Shown here: positions 35,301-44,147 of the stretch, in pieces
Layout of the letters: every line of letters begins with the position of its first letter
Position numbering within the stretch: the first letter of the stretch is position 1
Program-made: the position numbers and the translations under genes
NCBI RefSeq assembly: GCF_900182595.1
Contig: NZ_FXTN01000019.1
Location: 1 to 45,351 of the forward strand
From: Pedobacter westerhofensis
GTDB taxonomy: Bacteria; Bacteroidota; Bacteroidia; Sphingobacteriales; Sphingobacteriaceae
DNA length: 45,351 bases
Direction of reading: 5' to 3'
Notes under the pieces: generated by a model
Told to the model about the DNA's origin: nothing
Databases searched by the model: none
Seen by the model: only the letters and a program-made list of their open reading frames with translations

Positions 35301-35931
35301 GTACAAAAATGCCGGCCTGGATGCCAATGGTTTAACCAGGATCTTTGATCAGAACGGAAATATAGTGCCGGCCAGCGGGAACATCAGCTCGCTGGATGCG
35401 CTTACTTATGCCGGACGTACCAATGCTCCATATTTTGGAAGCTTTAACACCTCGGTCAGGTATCGTGAATTTACGCTGATGGCCATTGCAACCTACCAGT
35501 TTGGCAGCGTATTTTTAAGACCAACGGCCAATACCTATCCAAGTTCCCGACAGGGCTCAGTTTATGACCTCGCAGCAGATGTTGCAAAAAGATGGCAGAA
35601 TCCCGGAGACGAAGCGTTTACGAATGTTCCTGGTATTGCAGGTACTTTCGCCTCATCAAGTTTACTGCGTTATCAGCAATCAGATATCAATGTGCTGAAA
35701 GGCGATTATATCCGCCTGAGAGACCTGTCACTCTCTTACCAGATTCCTGTAGCAAAAATTACCAATGCAGTAAGGGCTGCAAACTTTGCCTTCTCTGCAC
35801 GGAACCTTGGTTTCTTATGGAGGGCTAATAAGGAAGGAATTGATCCTGATATCAATGGTGGATTAAACAGTACGACTTTAGGACTGCCGCCAGTAGTATC
35901 GTATAATTTCACTTTAAATGTTAACTTCTAA
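32335..35931 (+). CDS. susC: SusC/RagA-family TonB-linked outer-membrane transporter with STN signalling domain
   Basis: 1198 residues. Signal peptide (about 1-28, ending VFAQG); STN domain (about 32-103), which contacts the FecR anti-sigma factor; carboxypeptidase-regulatory-like beta domain (118-195, FITGLVSDESGNAMPGVTV); plug (about 205-340, with VVSTGYQQISPERSTGSAVV and the ASIWGVRAANGVIVVTSKKG end); then a long beta-barrel finishing with a terminal Phe. It imports a bound oligomer with SusD across the outer membrane, powered by TonB. First gene of susC-susD-tlpA-hydrolase; 11 bp to susD. Substrate cannot be told from sequence. Confidence 0.95.
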   Translation: MIRNFTKSFFYHLLTVSILCCSASVFAQGRRITVETALNAISTKYKTKFAYRHGIVENKFTTGASLNAKTLDEALKLVLYPNDLLFLYVSEGNYTIISRNAELRNQQSGALNDTPSANDGSIFITGLVSDESGNAMPGVTVKSNGANNSVVTDAEGRFSFFVPQTATEVSFSYLGYDRSEVQLQGTGKRVSVRLKPSSGNNLQEVKVVSTGYQQISPERSTGSAVVITKKDLEKIPVANVIQRLESMVPGVKINVTAGDISFAYRNTNPSMNSSTRTIGSTEYGINIRGRSTVSPFAENNPLIVIDGAISEIDLSALNPNDIESITFLKDAAAASIWGVRAANGVIVVTSKKGTANQAPNINFSTTFSLSGKPNLDYLKMMNAAQTINLEQEIANKNIVPAPSATTAFSPYVGPVTDLTFRLHAGTITQAQYDAQIAQYSTMDSRSQVSEYLLQPATSQQYNLSVGGGGTNSTYFYSGSYSKEIPNDVGNEASRLTVTLNNTFNLFKKAKLTTIFRGSFFNYQNNGVGLSSLYRPTANTLLSYNQLVDDSGNRVYTSRAYYSGWQNTLVNRGYLNWNYNALDEIDNADNTNKVNNYSFSANLNVPIFKGLSVNGFFNNERSFGTSRSFYNENTYYYRNLVNSYTPLPATATARAVNSLGLSPGAGILNQISSTTNNYTVRGQLNYDNTFAGKHQLNVIAGSEIRQTNAGQGGSTLYGYNMGTGLNSSVNYLAPYTSIQGYTTSIGGAPYQQDRIRRYLSYYSNAGYTFNGKYTVSASARYDDYNNFGVDRSLRATPLWSTGLKWNLAKESFMKPLSWINSLSLRGTYGVNGNIATGLFPFTAISIGSNDPNTGLPTASISAPANPSLRWEKTYVTNIGLDLGMLNNRIGVTADFYKKHGKDLFYEFPINGTYGLLSLNRNSTELKGKGVDLSLRGTSYTSKDWDVTSVLNFSYNTNEITDARFAPTSSVYSNPAYGSQLKGYATDKMLVYKNAGLDANGLTRIFDQNGNIVPASGNISSLDALTYAGRTNAPYFGSFNTSVRYREFTLMAIATYQFGSVFLRPTANTYPSSRQGSVYDLAADVAKRWQNPGDEAFTNVPGIAGTFASSSLLRYQQSDINVLKGDYIRLRDLSLSYQIPVAKITNAVRAANFAFSARNLGFLWRANKEGIDPDINGGLNSTTLGLPPVVSYNFTLNVNF

Positions 35932-35942
35932 TCCCGCAAAAA

Positions 35943-37340
35943 ATGAGATCAATATATAAATACTTCATCTTCACTCTCACAGCACTGTCGCTTTCAGGCT
36001 GCAAGAAATATGTAGATATCAAAACGCAGGGCAGCCTGGTGCCTGATCAAACTATCAATTACAGGTATCTTTTAAATAATGCAAATTCATTCGAACCTGT
36101 TCCCAGCCTTTCAGACTATGCTTCGAGTGACATCAATATCAATGATGCATCGCAGATAACCGGCCTTTCAAGTTTGTTTTATGGATGGTTTACGGCGGCA
36201 TATACTTGGTCGCCGGTTATTTACGCTGTGGGTAATCCTTCTTATGAGCAGGATGTGAACTGGAATTCCGCCTATACAAAAATCCTTGCTTGTAATACCA
36301 TTATTAATGAACTTCCCGGAAGTGTTGGACCTGAACAGGATAAGGTGCAAATGACTGCCGAAGCGCTGGTACACCGTGCTGACGCGTATCTGGTATTGAT
36401 CAATAATTATGCAAAGCCTTATAATGCTTCTACAGCGTCAACTGATTTAGGCGTACCCTTACTTACTGTGCAAACCGTTACACAAAGTTTAAACAGGGCT
36501 ACTGTCCAGGCAGTGTATGATCAGATCATTGCAGATCTGACAAGGGCTATTCCGGGACTGCCCTCTACGCAGCTGTACAATAACTTGCCTTCCCTGGCTT
36601 CGGCATACGGAGAACTCGCACGCTGTTATCTCTATATGAACGATTATGCCAATGCATCCAGATATGCAGATCAGGCACTGGCACTTAGGAGTACATTAGA
36701 TGATCTTTCTGTGCTGACGAGTGTAACAACTACCAATTACCCGCGCCGTATAGCAGATCCTGAAATTTTACTTTCTAAATTACCTTTCAATGGATCGGTA
36801 AGATATAGTCCAACAGCCTTAAAGATGAGTGATGAATTTCTGGCCCTGCTGGGAACAACAGACCAGCGCTATACGCTCTTTTCAGCTCCTGCCTCTACGA
36901 TTAGTTCTGCATATACAGGAAGGTACTATTCAAAAGAGATCGCAGTGGGCGAAACGCGTAACGAGGGCCCTTCTGTACCGGAGATGCTGCTGATCAAAGC
37001 TGAAGCCTCTGCCCGCACAGGTGATCCTGCCAACGCGATGCTGTGGGTGAACCGTTTGCGTGTACGAAGGTTCAGGCCGGCAAATTATGTCCCGATGACC
37101 GCAACTTCGGCAAGCGATGCACTGGTAAAAGTGATAGACGAACGCAGACGTGAATTTTTTGGACTGCAACTCCGCTGGTGGGATATGCGCCGTCTGAAAG
37201 ATGAAGCCCCGTTCTCCAAAACTTACACCAGGGTTTACAATGGAGTTACCTATACGCTGGCACCAAACAGCAACAGGTATACCTTCCCGATCGCTCAGAC
37301 ACTTATTAATCTGAACACTGAACTGGAACCTAATCCTTAA
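35943..37340 (+). CDS. susD: SusD/RagB-family surface lipoprotein
   Basis: 465 residues. Lipobox LSLSGC with lipidated Cys about residue 20; N-terminal SusD-like segment, TPR-like helices (EALVHRADAYLVLINNYAKP, YGELARCYLYMNDYANASRY) and the C-terminal RagB/SusD features IDERRREFFGLQLRWWDMRR and FPIAQTLINLN. It caps SusC and captures the ligand at the cell surface. Somewhat shorter than polysaccharide SusDs. Confidence 0.94.
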   Translation: MRSIYKYFIFTLTALSLSGCKKYVDIKTQGSLVPDQTINYRYLLNNANSFEPVPSLSDYASSDININDASQITGLSSLFYGWFTAAYTWSPVIYAVGNPSYEQDVNWNSAYTKILACNTIINELPGSVGPEQDKVQMTAEALVHRADAYLVLINNYAKPYNASTASTDLGVPLLTVQTVTQSLNRATVQAVYDQIIADLTRAIPGLPSTQLYNNLPSLASAYGELARCYLYMNDYANASRYADQALALRSTLDDLSVLTSVTTTNYPRRIADPEILLSKLPFNGSVRYSPTALKMSDEFLALLGTTDQRYTLFSAPASTISSAYTGRYYSKEIAVGETRNEGPSVPEMLLIKAEASARTGDPANAMLWVNRLRVRRFRPANYVPMTATSASDALVKVIDERRREFFGLQLRWWDMRRLKDEAPFSKTYTRVYNGVTYTLAPNSNRYTFPIAQTLINLNTELEPNP

Positions 37341-37356
37341 AAAAACACACAATACC

Positions 37357-37386
37357 ATGGCAGCTGATTTACAATCCGGCTGCCAT
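37357..37386 (+). terminator. Hairpin between susD and tlpA, possible partial terminator
   Basis: ATGGCAGC / GCTGCCAT with a 14-nt loop, followed by TTAAATTT. It sits in the 66-bp gap and may lower transcription or stabilise the susCD mRNA relative to the downstream genes. Confidence 0.45.
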
Positions 37387-37406
37387 TTAAATTTACATAC
37401 ACACCA

Positions 37407-39398
37407 ATGAAACAAAAAAGTTTAGTATTAATGCTGCTCTTGTGCAGCGTATTCAGCGCATTTGCGCAATCCGTGTATCCCACAAATTTCACCTTCTTAC
37501 CCGAAAGACCCGAGAATGGAAGTCCGGTGCAACTGATTTATGATGCAAAAGGTACACCGCTTGCTGGCAAAAAAAACATCAGCGCAGTAGTTTATCAATA
37601 CAAGAATTATAAATGGGTAGGAACAGACCTGGCCTTTACAGGGGCAGGCGATATATGGAAAGCAAATTTTAAAACCCCGGCAGACTGCGGACTCATCGCG
37701 CTGAAATTTAAATCGGGCGACATCGTTGACAACGGACACGACCAGGGATATTTCCTTCAGCTGCGCGACAAAGAACGCAAAGGACTAATGGCACCTGGCG
37801 GTTATGCCGGATGGGGACTGGCGCGTTCACCAAAATTGAACCTTGATATTCCCGGGTATATCAATTTTAAGGGGATCAGCGATACGGCAAGCTATTATTG
37901 GCTAAGCCAGGAAATCGTGTTTAATCCTAAAGCCAAAGGCGAACTTGTAATTCCCTATTCAATTGCATTGAAGGGTTTTATGAAAGAGGAAGCTACGCCT
38001 AAGCTGATGCTGGCTGTAAGATATCTAACCAGAGCTGATGCAACAGAAGATGAATTGCTCAAAGCAAGAACAATTACCGGAATGCTGCTTAATGACACCA
38101 AAAGAAAAGATTCTATAGAGACAGTGCTTAAAACTAGATTCCCAAAGGGCAGCCTTGCCAGGCTTGCAGCTCACAGAAATATTAATGCCAGCCGCGAACT
38201 GCCAGCTGTCCTTAAAGCTTCGGAACAATTCCTGGCCGATTTTCCGATAACTACGAATGCGCAGTTTGATGATGATAACAGGATCAGTTACGGTGTAGTA
38301 TATCAGAATATGATCCTGGTGGCTACGGCAGTCAACAAAAATGATGACTATCTTAAAAAATATGCACCTGTATTACCTTACAGTGTGGTTGGTAATATGT
38401 ACTATAAAAGTATCGAGATTCCGTACAGCCGGAAGGATAGAACACCGGCAGAACTGATGCCGCTTGCAGATCTGCTGATCAAGCGATATAATGACTTTAA
38501 AACAAACAGGCCGCCAGAATATATGTACATGTCTCCTACAGAGTGGGCGTATGAATTTGATCACTCGCGTGCAGGACATGTTTTTCCTGTGCAGATAGCC
38601 CTATTGATGGCTGCCGGAAGAAATGACGAAGCCATGCAATTTGCCCTGCTTGCACAAAAGTATCTTCAATATAACAATGCAACGGTTAATGACCAGTATG
38701 CCCATCTTCTTCAGAAAAAAGGGGATAACAAATCATTGCAGGCAGTGCTTACAAAAAGCTTATATCTGAATCAGAGTACTCCCGAAATGCTCGCGATGTT
38801 AAAAAGCAGCTATGTGAGGACGCAGGGTTCCGAAAAAGGTTTTGATGCCTACATAGAATCGCTTAAAAACCCTGCAGACAGAATTGCAGCGCAGAAAAAA
38901 GCGGCTTCAGAAATGATGGACAAGCCGATGCCGGACTGGAGCATGAAAGATATGAATGATAAAACCGTCACTTCTGCTCAGCTTCGCGGCAAAACTGTAA
39001 TTATGGATTTCTGGGCTACATGGTGCGTGCCTTGTAAAGCATCTTTCCCCGGAATGAAAATTGCCGTTGAAAAATATAAAAATGATAAGGATGTGGTATT
39101 CTATTTCGTGGATACCGAAGAGAGAACTGAAGACTACAAAGCTGAAGTGAAGAAATATATCAAAGACAATCATTATCCATTTAATGTGCTTTTTGATAAC
39201 AAAGCAGAAGGTGCAAAAGCTACTGGGGAAGTATTTGACCGTATAGCCAAAGCTTTCAAAATTTCAGGTATCCCGCAAAAGCTCTTTGTAGATAAAAAAG
39301 GGAACTTAAGGTTTATCTCGATAGGATATAATGGCAGTGCAACAGGCCTTGCTGATGACATTTCCATGCTTGTAGAACTTACTAAATCAGCTAATTAA
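37407..39398 (+). CDS. TlpA-family thiol-disulfide oxidoreductase with large N-terminal region
   Basis: 663 residues. Signal peptide ending AFAQ (about 1-21). Residues about 25-150 form a beta-rich region with no clear name, followed by a helical TPR-like middle (about 200-490). The C-terminal thioredoxin fold (about 515-660) has WATWCVPC (C540, C543) and the cis-Pro segment SGIPQKLFVD. Probably periplasmic, reducing or isomerising disulfides. Such proteins are often found beside SusCD pairs of the ECF-controlled type; the role in the uptake system is inferred. Confidence 0.88.
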   Translation: MKQKSLVLMLLLCSVFSAFAQSVYPTNFTFLPERPENGSPVQLIYDAKGTPLAGKKNISAVVYQYKNYKWVGTDLAFTGAGDIWKANFKTPADCGLIALKFKSGDIVDNGHDQGYFLQLRDKERKGLMAPGGYAGWGLARSPKLNLDIPGYINFKGISDTASYYWLSQEIVFNPKAKGELVIPYSIALKGFMKEEATPKLMLAVRYLTRADATEDELLKARTITGMLLNDTKRKDSIETVLKTRFPKGSLARLAAHRNINASRELPAVLKASEQFLADFPITTNAQFDDDNRISYGVVYQNMILVATAVNKNDDYLKKYAPVLPYSVVGNMYYKSIEIPYSRKDRTPAELMPLADLLIKRYNDFKTNRPPEYMYMSPTEWAYEFDHSRAGHVFPVQIALLMAAGRNDEAMQFALLAQKYLQYNNATVNDQYAHLLQKKGDNKSLQAVLTKSLYLNQSTPEMLAMLKSSYVRTQGSEKGFDAYIESLKNPADRIAAQKKAASEMMDKPMPDWSMKDMNDKTVTSAQLRGKTVIMDFWATWCVPCKASFPGMKIAVEKYKNDKDVVFYFVDTEERTEDYKAEVKKYIKDNHYPFNVLFDNKAEGAKATGEVFDRIAKAFKISGIPQKLFVDKKGNLRFISIGYNGSATGLADDISMLVELTKSAN

Positions 39399-39399
39399 C

Positions 39400-40479
39400 A
39401 TGAAAAATTATATTTTACTATGCTGCGCTCTCCTGATATTTAGCGTTGCTGTGAAGGCACAGGAAAAGGCGGCATTTACTGCAGATACCGTCAGCTTTAA
39501 TAGCCCTGACGGTAAGATTACATTCGCCGGAATTTTAACCCGTCCCAAGACAATTAAAAATGCTCCGGCTGTTGTGATTGTTTCCGGATCCTATCAACAG
39601 GACAGGGACGGCACTATGGCCGGCCATCCTCTGTTTAAACAGATCGCAGATTATCTGAGTGCCAATGGAATTGCGGTACTGAGACTGGACGACCGGGGTA
39701 CGGGCAAAACTACCGGGGTATATCAGACTGCAACCACAGAAGATTTTGCTGATGATGCCTTAACGGCAATTCGGTTTTTAAAAGAAATCAAAGGTATTGA
39801 CCAAAAGCGTATCGGTTTATTGGGCCATAGCGAAGGTGGTGCAGCGGCTGCAATTGCTGCCGCTAAGAGTAAGGACGTTGCTTACATTGTTAGTATTGCG
39901 GGGCTTGCTACTTCCGGTTATGAATCCCTGATCAGGCAGAATGAAGACCTGGTAAATGGATCACAACAAACCGAGGTAGATAAAAAGCGTTCTAATGAAA
40001 TCAATGGGATGATGTTTAAAGTGGCTTATAAATATGCCAAGTCTGACAGTCTGGAAAGTGTGCTGAATAAAACATATGCCGACTGGAAGCTGAAGGATGA
40101 CGCTTATTTCAAAACATTGAATATCCAGTATGACCATTTCCGTTTTCCTGTTTATAGTTATGTGAAGACAGCAACAGGGCCCTGGTACCGCTATTTTGTA
40201 AGGTATAATGCAGCTGAAACACTCAAGAAAGTTCATGTGCCGATTCTGGCTTTAAATGGTGGTAAGGATCTGATGGTGAATGCCGAGAGCAACCTTGCCA
40301 ACTGGCAAAACTACAGTGCTGCGGGAGGAAACCGTAAAGTGAAAACCGTATTGCTCTCCGGTTTAAACCATTTGTTTTTACCCTGCCAAACCTGTACGCT
40401 GGCAGAATACCGGACTATCAATGCTGATTTTTCTGTGAGGGCGCTCGACATCATTACCCGCTGGGTGCAAACGATGTAA
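39400..40479 (+). CDS. Secreted alpha/beta hydrolase (serine esterase/peptidase-like)
   Basis: 359 residues. Signal peptide (about 1-20, ending VKAQ). The strand LRLDDRGTGKT precedes the nucleophile elbow GHSEGG (S144); the acid is likely in LNGGKDLMV (about D288) and the base is H324 in SGLNHLFLPC. It begins two bases after the tlpA stop, so it is last in the sus operon. It probably cleaves an ester or peptide bond in the imported ligand. Substrate unknown. Confidence 0.87.
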   Translation: MKNYILLCCALLIFSVAVKAQEKAAFTADTVSFNSPDGKITFAGILTRPKTIKNAPAVVIVSGSYQQDRDGTMAGHPLFKQIADYLSANGIAVLRLDDRGTGKTTGVYQTATTEDFADDALTAIRFLKEIKGIDQKRIGLLGHSEGGAAAAIAAAKSKDVAYIVSIAGLATSGYESLIRQNEDLVNGSQQTEVDKKRSNEINGMMFKVAYKYAKSDSLESVLNKTYADWKLKDDAYFKTLNIQYDHFRFPVYSYVKTATGPWYRYFVRYNAAETLKKVHVPILALNGGKDLMVNAESNLANWQNYSAAGGNRKVKTVLLSGLNHLFLPCQTCTLAEYRTINADFSVRALDIITRWVQTM

Positions 40480-40551
40480 ATTGGAGGATTTGAGTGATAG
40501 CTAGGAAAGCCTGGATAAAATGCAATAGCTATTTGATCCAGTCTTTTCTGC

Positions 40552-41565
40552 TTATTTTGCCTGTAAGATAATTGTTGTGCTGTCTTTTTTAACGTTTGCA
40601 TTCAGGATATTGGCAAGCACAAATAATACCGTCTCTCCGCTTTTGAAAGAGATCGTCCCATCAATCTGTACCTCGGCCATTGCAGGATCGCTTAACACCA
40701 CGCGCCTGCCGTAGACATCCGCAAACTCCTGCAGGATATCTTTCACTTTGGTTTTCTGCATTTTTCTATTGCCATCAACCCATGCATGTTCTACAGATGG
40801 GTCGGCCTGAACAATTTTTAATGCTTCTTCGGTGGTTTCCAGGGCCATTTGTTTTGGTTGCAGAATATAGTGTTTCCCTGAAACCAATGACAGTACACTC
40901 ACACGCCCCTTAGTGAGGGAAATTTTGGCGGTTTGATTCCTGTCCTTCACATCAAACTCTGTACCTAGCACTTCGATATGCAGACGATTGGTGTTCACAA
41001 GGAACCTGTCTTTGTCAGCAACATTTATAGGATCGTTATTCAGATGCACCACTTTGAAATAAGCTTCACCTTTCAGCTCTACATGACGGCGGTGATTGAT
41101 CCGCCACAATAATGGATATTTGATTGATGAATTGGCATTAAGCATCACGATACTGCCGTCTGGCAGGGTGACACTCTTTTTTTCTCCATATCTGGTAATT
41201 ACCGTTACGTTTGCGGTGTTCAGCCAGAAGCTCAGCAGCACAAAAGCGAGAATTGCTGCGGCGCTGCTTATAGAAAGGTAAAGTCTGCGTGAAACCGTCT
41301 TTTTGCGCTGCTGCTGGTCAACCGATTGTTCGATCCGGGCCAGCAGGTCAGTTTCAAAGCTGGCGGGCATCGCGATCCGTTTTGCAGTAAAGATGAATTT
41401 CAGTTCTTTTTGTGCTGCACGGTAAGCCTCAAGGTTTACTACAGAATTTTCGTATGCTGTCCAAAACCGCGTATCTTCCGCATCGCCTTCTCTCACGAAC
41501 CTGATAAACTCAGGATCATTTAAAAAATCTTCAGTAGTAAAGGATTGATATTTTTCAGCCTGCAT
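40552..41565 (-). CDS. FecR-type anti-sigma factor
   Basis: About 337 residues from ATG 41565 (MQAEKYQSFTTEDFLNDPEF); the frame is open further upstream but without family features. Cytoplasmic N-terminal sigma-binding part, one membrane helix (ISSAAAILAFVLLSFWL, about 94-112), then periplasmic FecR domain (SVTLPDGSIVMLNANSSIKY, GEAYFKV, LGTEFDV) and DUF4974 end (QEFADVYGRRVVL). It passes the signal of the STN-domain SusC to the ECF sigma. Convergent with the sus operon, 72 bp apart. Confidence 0.92.
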   Translation of the reverse strand: MQAEKYQSFTTEDFLNDPEFIRFVREGDAEDTRFWTAYENSVVNLEAYRAAQKELKFIFTAKRIAMPASFETDLLARIEQSVDQQQRKKTVSRRLYLSISSAAAILAFVLLSFWLNTANVTVITRYGEKKSVTLPDGSIVMLNANSSIKYPLLWRINHRRHVELKGEAYFKVVHLNNDPINVADKDRFLVNTNRLHIEVLGTEFDVKDRNQTAKISLTKGRVSVLSLVSGKHYILQPKQMALETTEEALKIVQADPSVEHAWVDGNRKMQKTKVKDILQEFADVYGRRVVLSDPAMAEVQIDGTISFKSGETVLFVLANILNANVKKDSTTIILQAK

Positions 41566-41644
41566 TTGTGATTTGTTATTCGCCCTCTTTGTATAGTAAT
41601 AAACACCTTTTTCATTAAAATTACCCCATCGCAACGAAATTATT

Positions 41645-42247
41645 TTAAAATATTTGAGATTTATAGTGTATCAGCATCCATATAACTACCGCTTTATCTG
41701 CATTCATTATAATTTTTAGGGCATCCAGAGCCCTGGCAGATAATTTATAAGCACCTTTTACAGAGATATTCATGAGGTCTGCAATCTGTTCATAACTCAT
41801 CTCTTCAAAATATTTCAGATAGATAATTTCTTTTTGTCTTCCCGTCAGCTGGTCTAAAGCATCATTTATTCTCCGGGATTGGGCAACTGATTCTTCTTTG
41901 TTTACCTGCGCTGATTCTGCATTAAAATCAAGTACAAAATCATCAGGATTGTGGAATTCCTCTTTTGGCAGCCGGTCTTCCTTCGCCTTATAAGAAAGGA
42001 TTGTATTCCTTAATGACGCGATAAGGTAAAATCTAATGTTGTCTGTTTTTCGAACCGTTTTATGATTAAGCCATAATTTGATGAATAGATCATGTATGCA
42101 GTCGCCCACCTGGTTTTCATCTTTCAGAATCCTCATTCCATACTCATATAAAGCCCCTACATAGGTATTATAGATCGCCGTAAAAGCATCTCTATCTCCT
42201 TTTGTAAAACTGAGCCACAAACCGGATGCGTTTCCCTGGCGTTTCAA
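41645..42247 (-). CDS. ECF RNA polymerase sigma factor (FecI/RpoE-like)
   Basis: 200 residues. Region 2 (GDRDAFTAIYNTYVGALYEY, CIHDLFIKLWLN) and region 4 (LTGRQKEIIYLKYFEEMSYE, IADLMNISVKGAYKLSARAL) of sigma-70 type ECF factors are present. It lies 79 bp before fecR on the same strand, the usual sigma/anti-sigma pair. It should activate the susC operon on the opposite strand when ligand binds SusC. Confidence 0.93.
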   Translation of the reverse strand: MKRQGNASGLWLSFTKGDRDAFTAIYNTYVGALYEYGMRILKDENQVGDCIHDLFIKLWLNHKTVRKTDNIRFYLIASLRNTILSYKAKEDRLPKEEFHNPDDFVLDFNAESAQVNKEESVAQSRRINDALDQLTGRQKEIIYLKYFEEMSYEQIADLMNISVKGAYKLSARALDALKIIMNADKAVVIWMLIHYKSQIF

Positions 42248-42448
42248 ATGCGTGTGTTAAGATTAGTTTATGCAAATAAAAAGATAAGTCTTGAATAAGA
42301 TATAGAATGAGATACTTTTCTTTTAAATAATGTTGGTCTATAAATCAGTTCAAAAAGCCAGTCCAATTAAAATCTAAGGGTTTACAAGAATAATGGCTTG
42401 CATAATCATTATGCGAGATCTTCAGATTTTATTCAACGACATTGTAGA

Positions 42449-42819
42449 TTATTGTTGCAATTCCAGTGTCATCGGCACTAAGGATGATATATTCAACTGA
42501 ATTAAGCTTAATTCTGATGCTAATAATAGCGTGGAGAATTGTCCGCCGGATCCAATACCAGCATTGTTGATTAGCATTTGTACTTCCATACCCCTCGCTT
42601 TAACCTCGTTAAATATCCCTGCTGCTGCCTCTGGTTTTGAAAGGTCGGCTGCGATGAACTGCACATTTATGCCAAATTTTTGGAAAGTTGAGCGCATTGT
42701 TCTTCCAGTTTTTGGGCATTGCGTGCTACAAGTAAAAGGTTGTGTTTCCGATCAGCAAGTCTGTTTGCAATTGCCTCTCCAATTCCACCAGATGCACCAG
42801 TTATTAATGTTACTTTCAT
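42449..42819 (-). pseudogene. SDR oxidoreductase, N-terminal half, frameshifted
   Basis: ATG 42819: MKVTLITGASGGIGEAIANR then ADRKHNLLLVARNAQKLEE; a shift near 42690 leads to KFGINVQFIAADLSKPEAAA and LINNAGIGSGGQF. The Rossmann motif and NNAG are present; the Y-x3-K half is gone, with stop TAA region near 42449. Confidence 0.75.
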
Positions 42820-42868
42820 TTCTATTCTATATACTACAAATTACGGCTAACAAACAGATTTAAAGTAT

Positions 42869-43033
42869 CTATATGTCGGAAGATTGTATTCGAAAGTCAG
42901 CCCTGAGGTTAGGATGAACAGGATAATTTGCTGTTTCAAATTCACCACGCTCGGCATGGACCTGCAAAACCCCTGCGCTCAAAGCCCCCTCGCTGTTCTC
43001 GCTTTTAGCATTTACGGAAAGGTTTACCGTGGT
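42869..43033 (-). pseudogene. Coding-like remnant, unassigned
   Basis: A 54-residue frame without start codon: TTVNLSVNAKSENSEGALSA, then GVLQVHAERGEFETANYPVH and PNLRADFRIQSSDI. Gene-like composition. Family not recognised. It lies between an SDR fragment and an integrase fragment. Confidence 0.25.
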
Positions 43034-43124
43034 TTATTGCAATTAGCGCAGTATTATTACTTTAAAACCAGATTTTACTTTTGTAATGCGTGGTCGCTAT
43101 GTTAAAAGGTGATATTGGCCTATA

Positions 43125-43319
43125 TTACGACGCTTCTTCCATTTCCGATGTTATGGCGTATTTTTCGCGTATTAAGGCAATGTCTGTGCTTATTTTTGAT
43201 TCTGTAACTTCATCTATTGTATGTTGGACGACAAACTTTCCCATTAACGGAGCCATATCTTCGCTCACTTTGGAATCTAACACTTTAGCGTACAATTGTG
43301 TAGGATTATTTTCCGCCAA
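43125..43319 (-). pseudogene. Tyrosine recombinase (integrase), C-terminal fragment
   Basis: NPTQLYAKVLDSKVSEDMAP matches the C-terminal end of Bacteroidota tyrosine integrases, with the catalytic tyrosine in the TTQxYAKV position. About 40 further residues (VVQHTIDEVTESKISTDIAL) follow to TAA. The catalytic R-H-R part is missing. It suggests that an integrative element once ended here. Confidence 0.5.
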
Positions 43320-43449
43320 TGTACATAAAAAAAAGCCTGGGCAGGTACTTTATTAAGGACTGGCGAAATAAACGGATACTGCAAGAGTTGTGTAAGAAGT
43401 CACGTGTTGCCAACAACACCCCGTAAGCTTCGTTGAGGTGAAGCATAAC

Positions 43450-43621
43450 TGGACATTCCGCGGCGATGGATCACCTCGTTCCGGAATTGCAGACAATCAG
43501 TTCCGGAACACTTTGACCATCATAATTCATTGATTATAAATTTGAATTTCTCTATACTGATTACATAAATCGGTGGTCTCCATCCTACGGAATTGCCTGG
43601 TCAAGCCGTCTGGAATATCCA
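43450..43621. repeat. 170-bp repeat, copy 2
   Basis: 172 bp, same order and orientation as 29592-29761, with about 15 differences including a 2-bp insertion near 43522. TGGACATTCC and GGAATATCCA ends are kept. Minus-strand frame LDIPDGLTRQFRRMETTDLC then NQYREIQIYNQ and TGA is intact here, but the rest of the gene is absent. Confidence 0.8.
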
Positions 43622-43721
43622 ACTATTAATCATAACTGACTTATTAATGTCTTGACCAGACTTGTGTGGAATGTTGTACTTTCTTTAAATTTTGCGCACA
43701 TTAGTCATTTAGATTATTAAC

Positions 43722-44063
43722 ATGGTGGATTCTTACACTTTAAATGGCCGGATTTGGATTGAAAACTCAGCAGAAAAGGTTTTTGGTCCGGGACGTGTCG
43801 AACTATTGGGAAAAATTCAAGCAACTGGATCTATTCGGCAAGCAGCTTTACAAATGAAAATGTCTTATAAGCAAGCGTGGGGTATGATCAACCATATGAA
43901 CACCAATTTTACAGCTCCCGTTGTAATCAGTAAAAGAGGCGGAAAAGGTGGTGGCAATGCAGAAGTAACGCAACATGGGATCAATGCGATTGCGCGATTT
44001 TATGCTCTCAAGCAAAAATTTAGTGCATTTCTTGAGGACATTAATCAATCCATCGTCTTATAA
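43722..44063 (+). CDS. ModE-like winged-helix regulator (DNA-binding domain only)
   Basis: 113 residues matching the N-terminal HTH of ModE: RVELLGKIQATGSIRQAALQ, MKMSYKQAWGMINHMN and RGGKGGGNAEVTQHG. It lacks the molybdate-binding TOBE domains, as usual for short Bacteroidota forms. It lies 85 bp before a TonB receptor gene on the same strand, probably its target; a metal or oxyanion ligand is inference. Confidence 0.88.
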   Translation: MVDSYTLNGRIWIENSAEKVFGPGRVELLGKIQATGSIRQAALQMKMSYKQAWGMINHMNTNFTAPVVISKRGGKGGGNAEVTQHGINAIARFYALKQKFSAFLEDINQSIVL

Positions 44064-44147
44064 AAGTATTGAACTATTTATGTTAATTCTGAAAAATAAT
44101 AATATTTAATATCTTCGTTATATAAATGAAAACATAACGAGCTTTCA

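Noticed and set aside
40480..40551. Terminator between the hydrolase and fecR genes
   Set aside because: Only a 6-bp CTGGAT/ATCCAG pairing with a long loop is visible; a convergent terminator is likely here but the sequence does not show a strong one.
43090..43356. 88-codon plus-strand frame over the integrase tail
   Set aside because: The minus-strand translation matches an integrase C-terminus; the plus frame has no family features.
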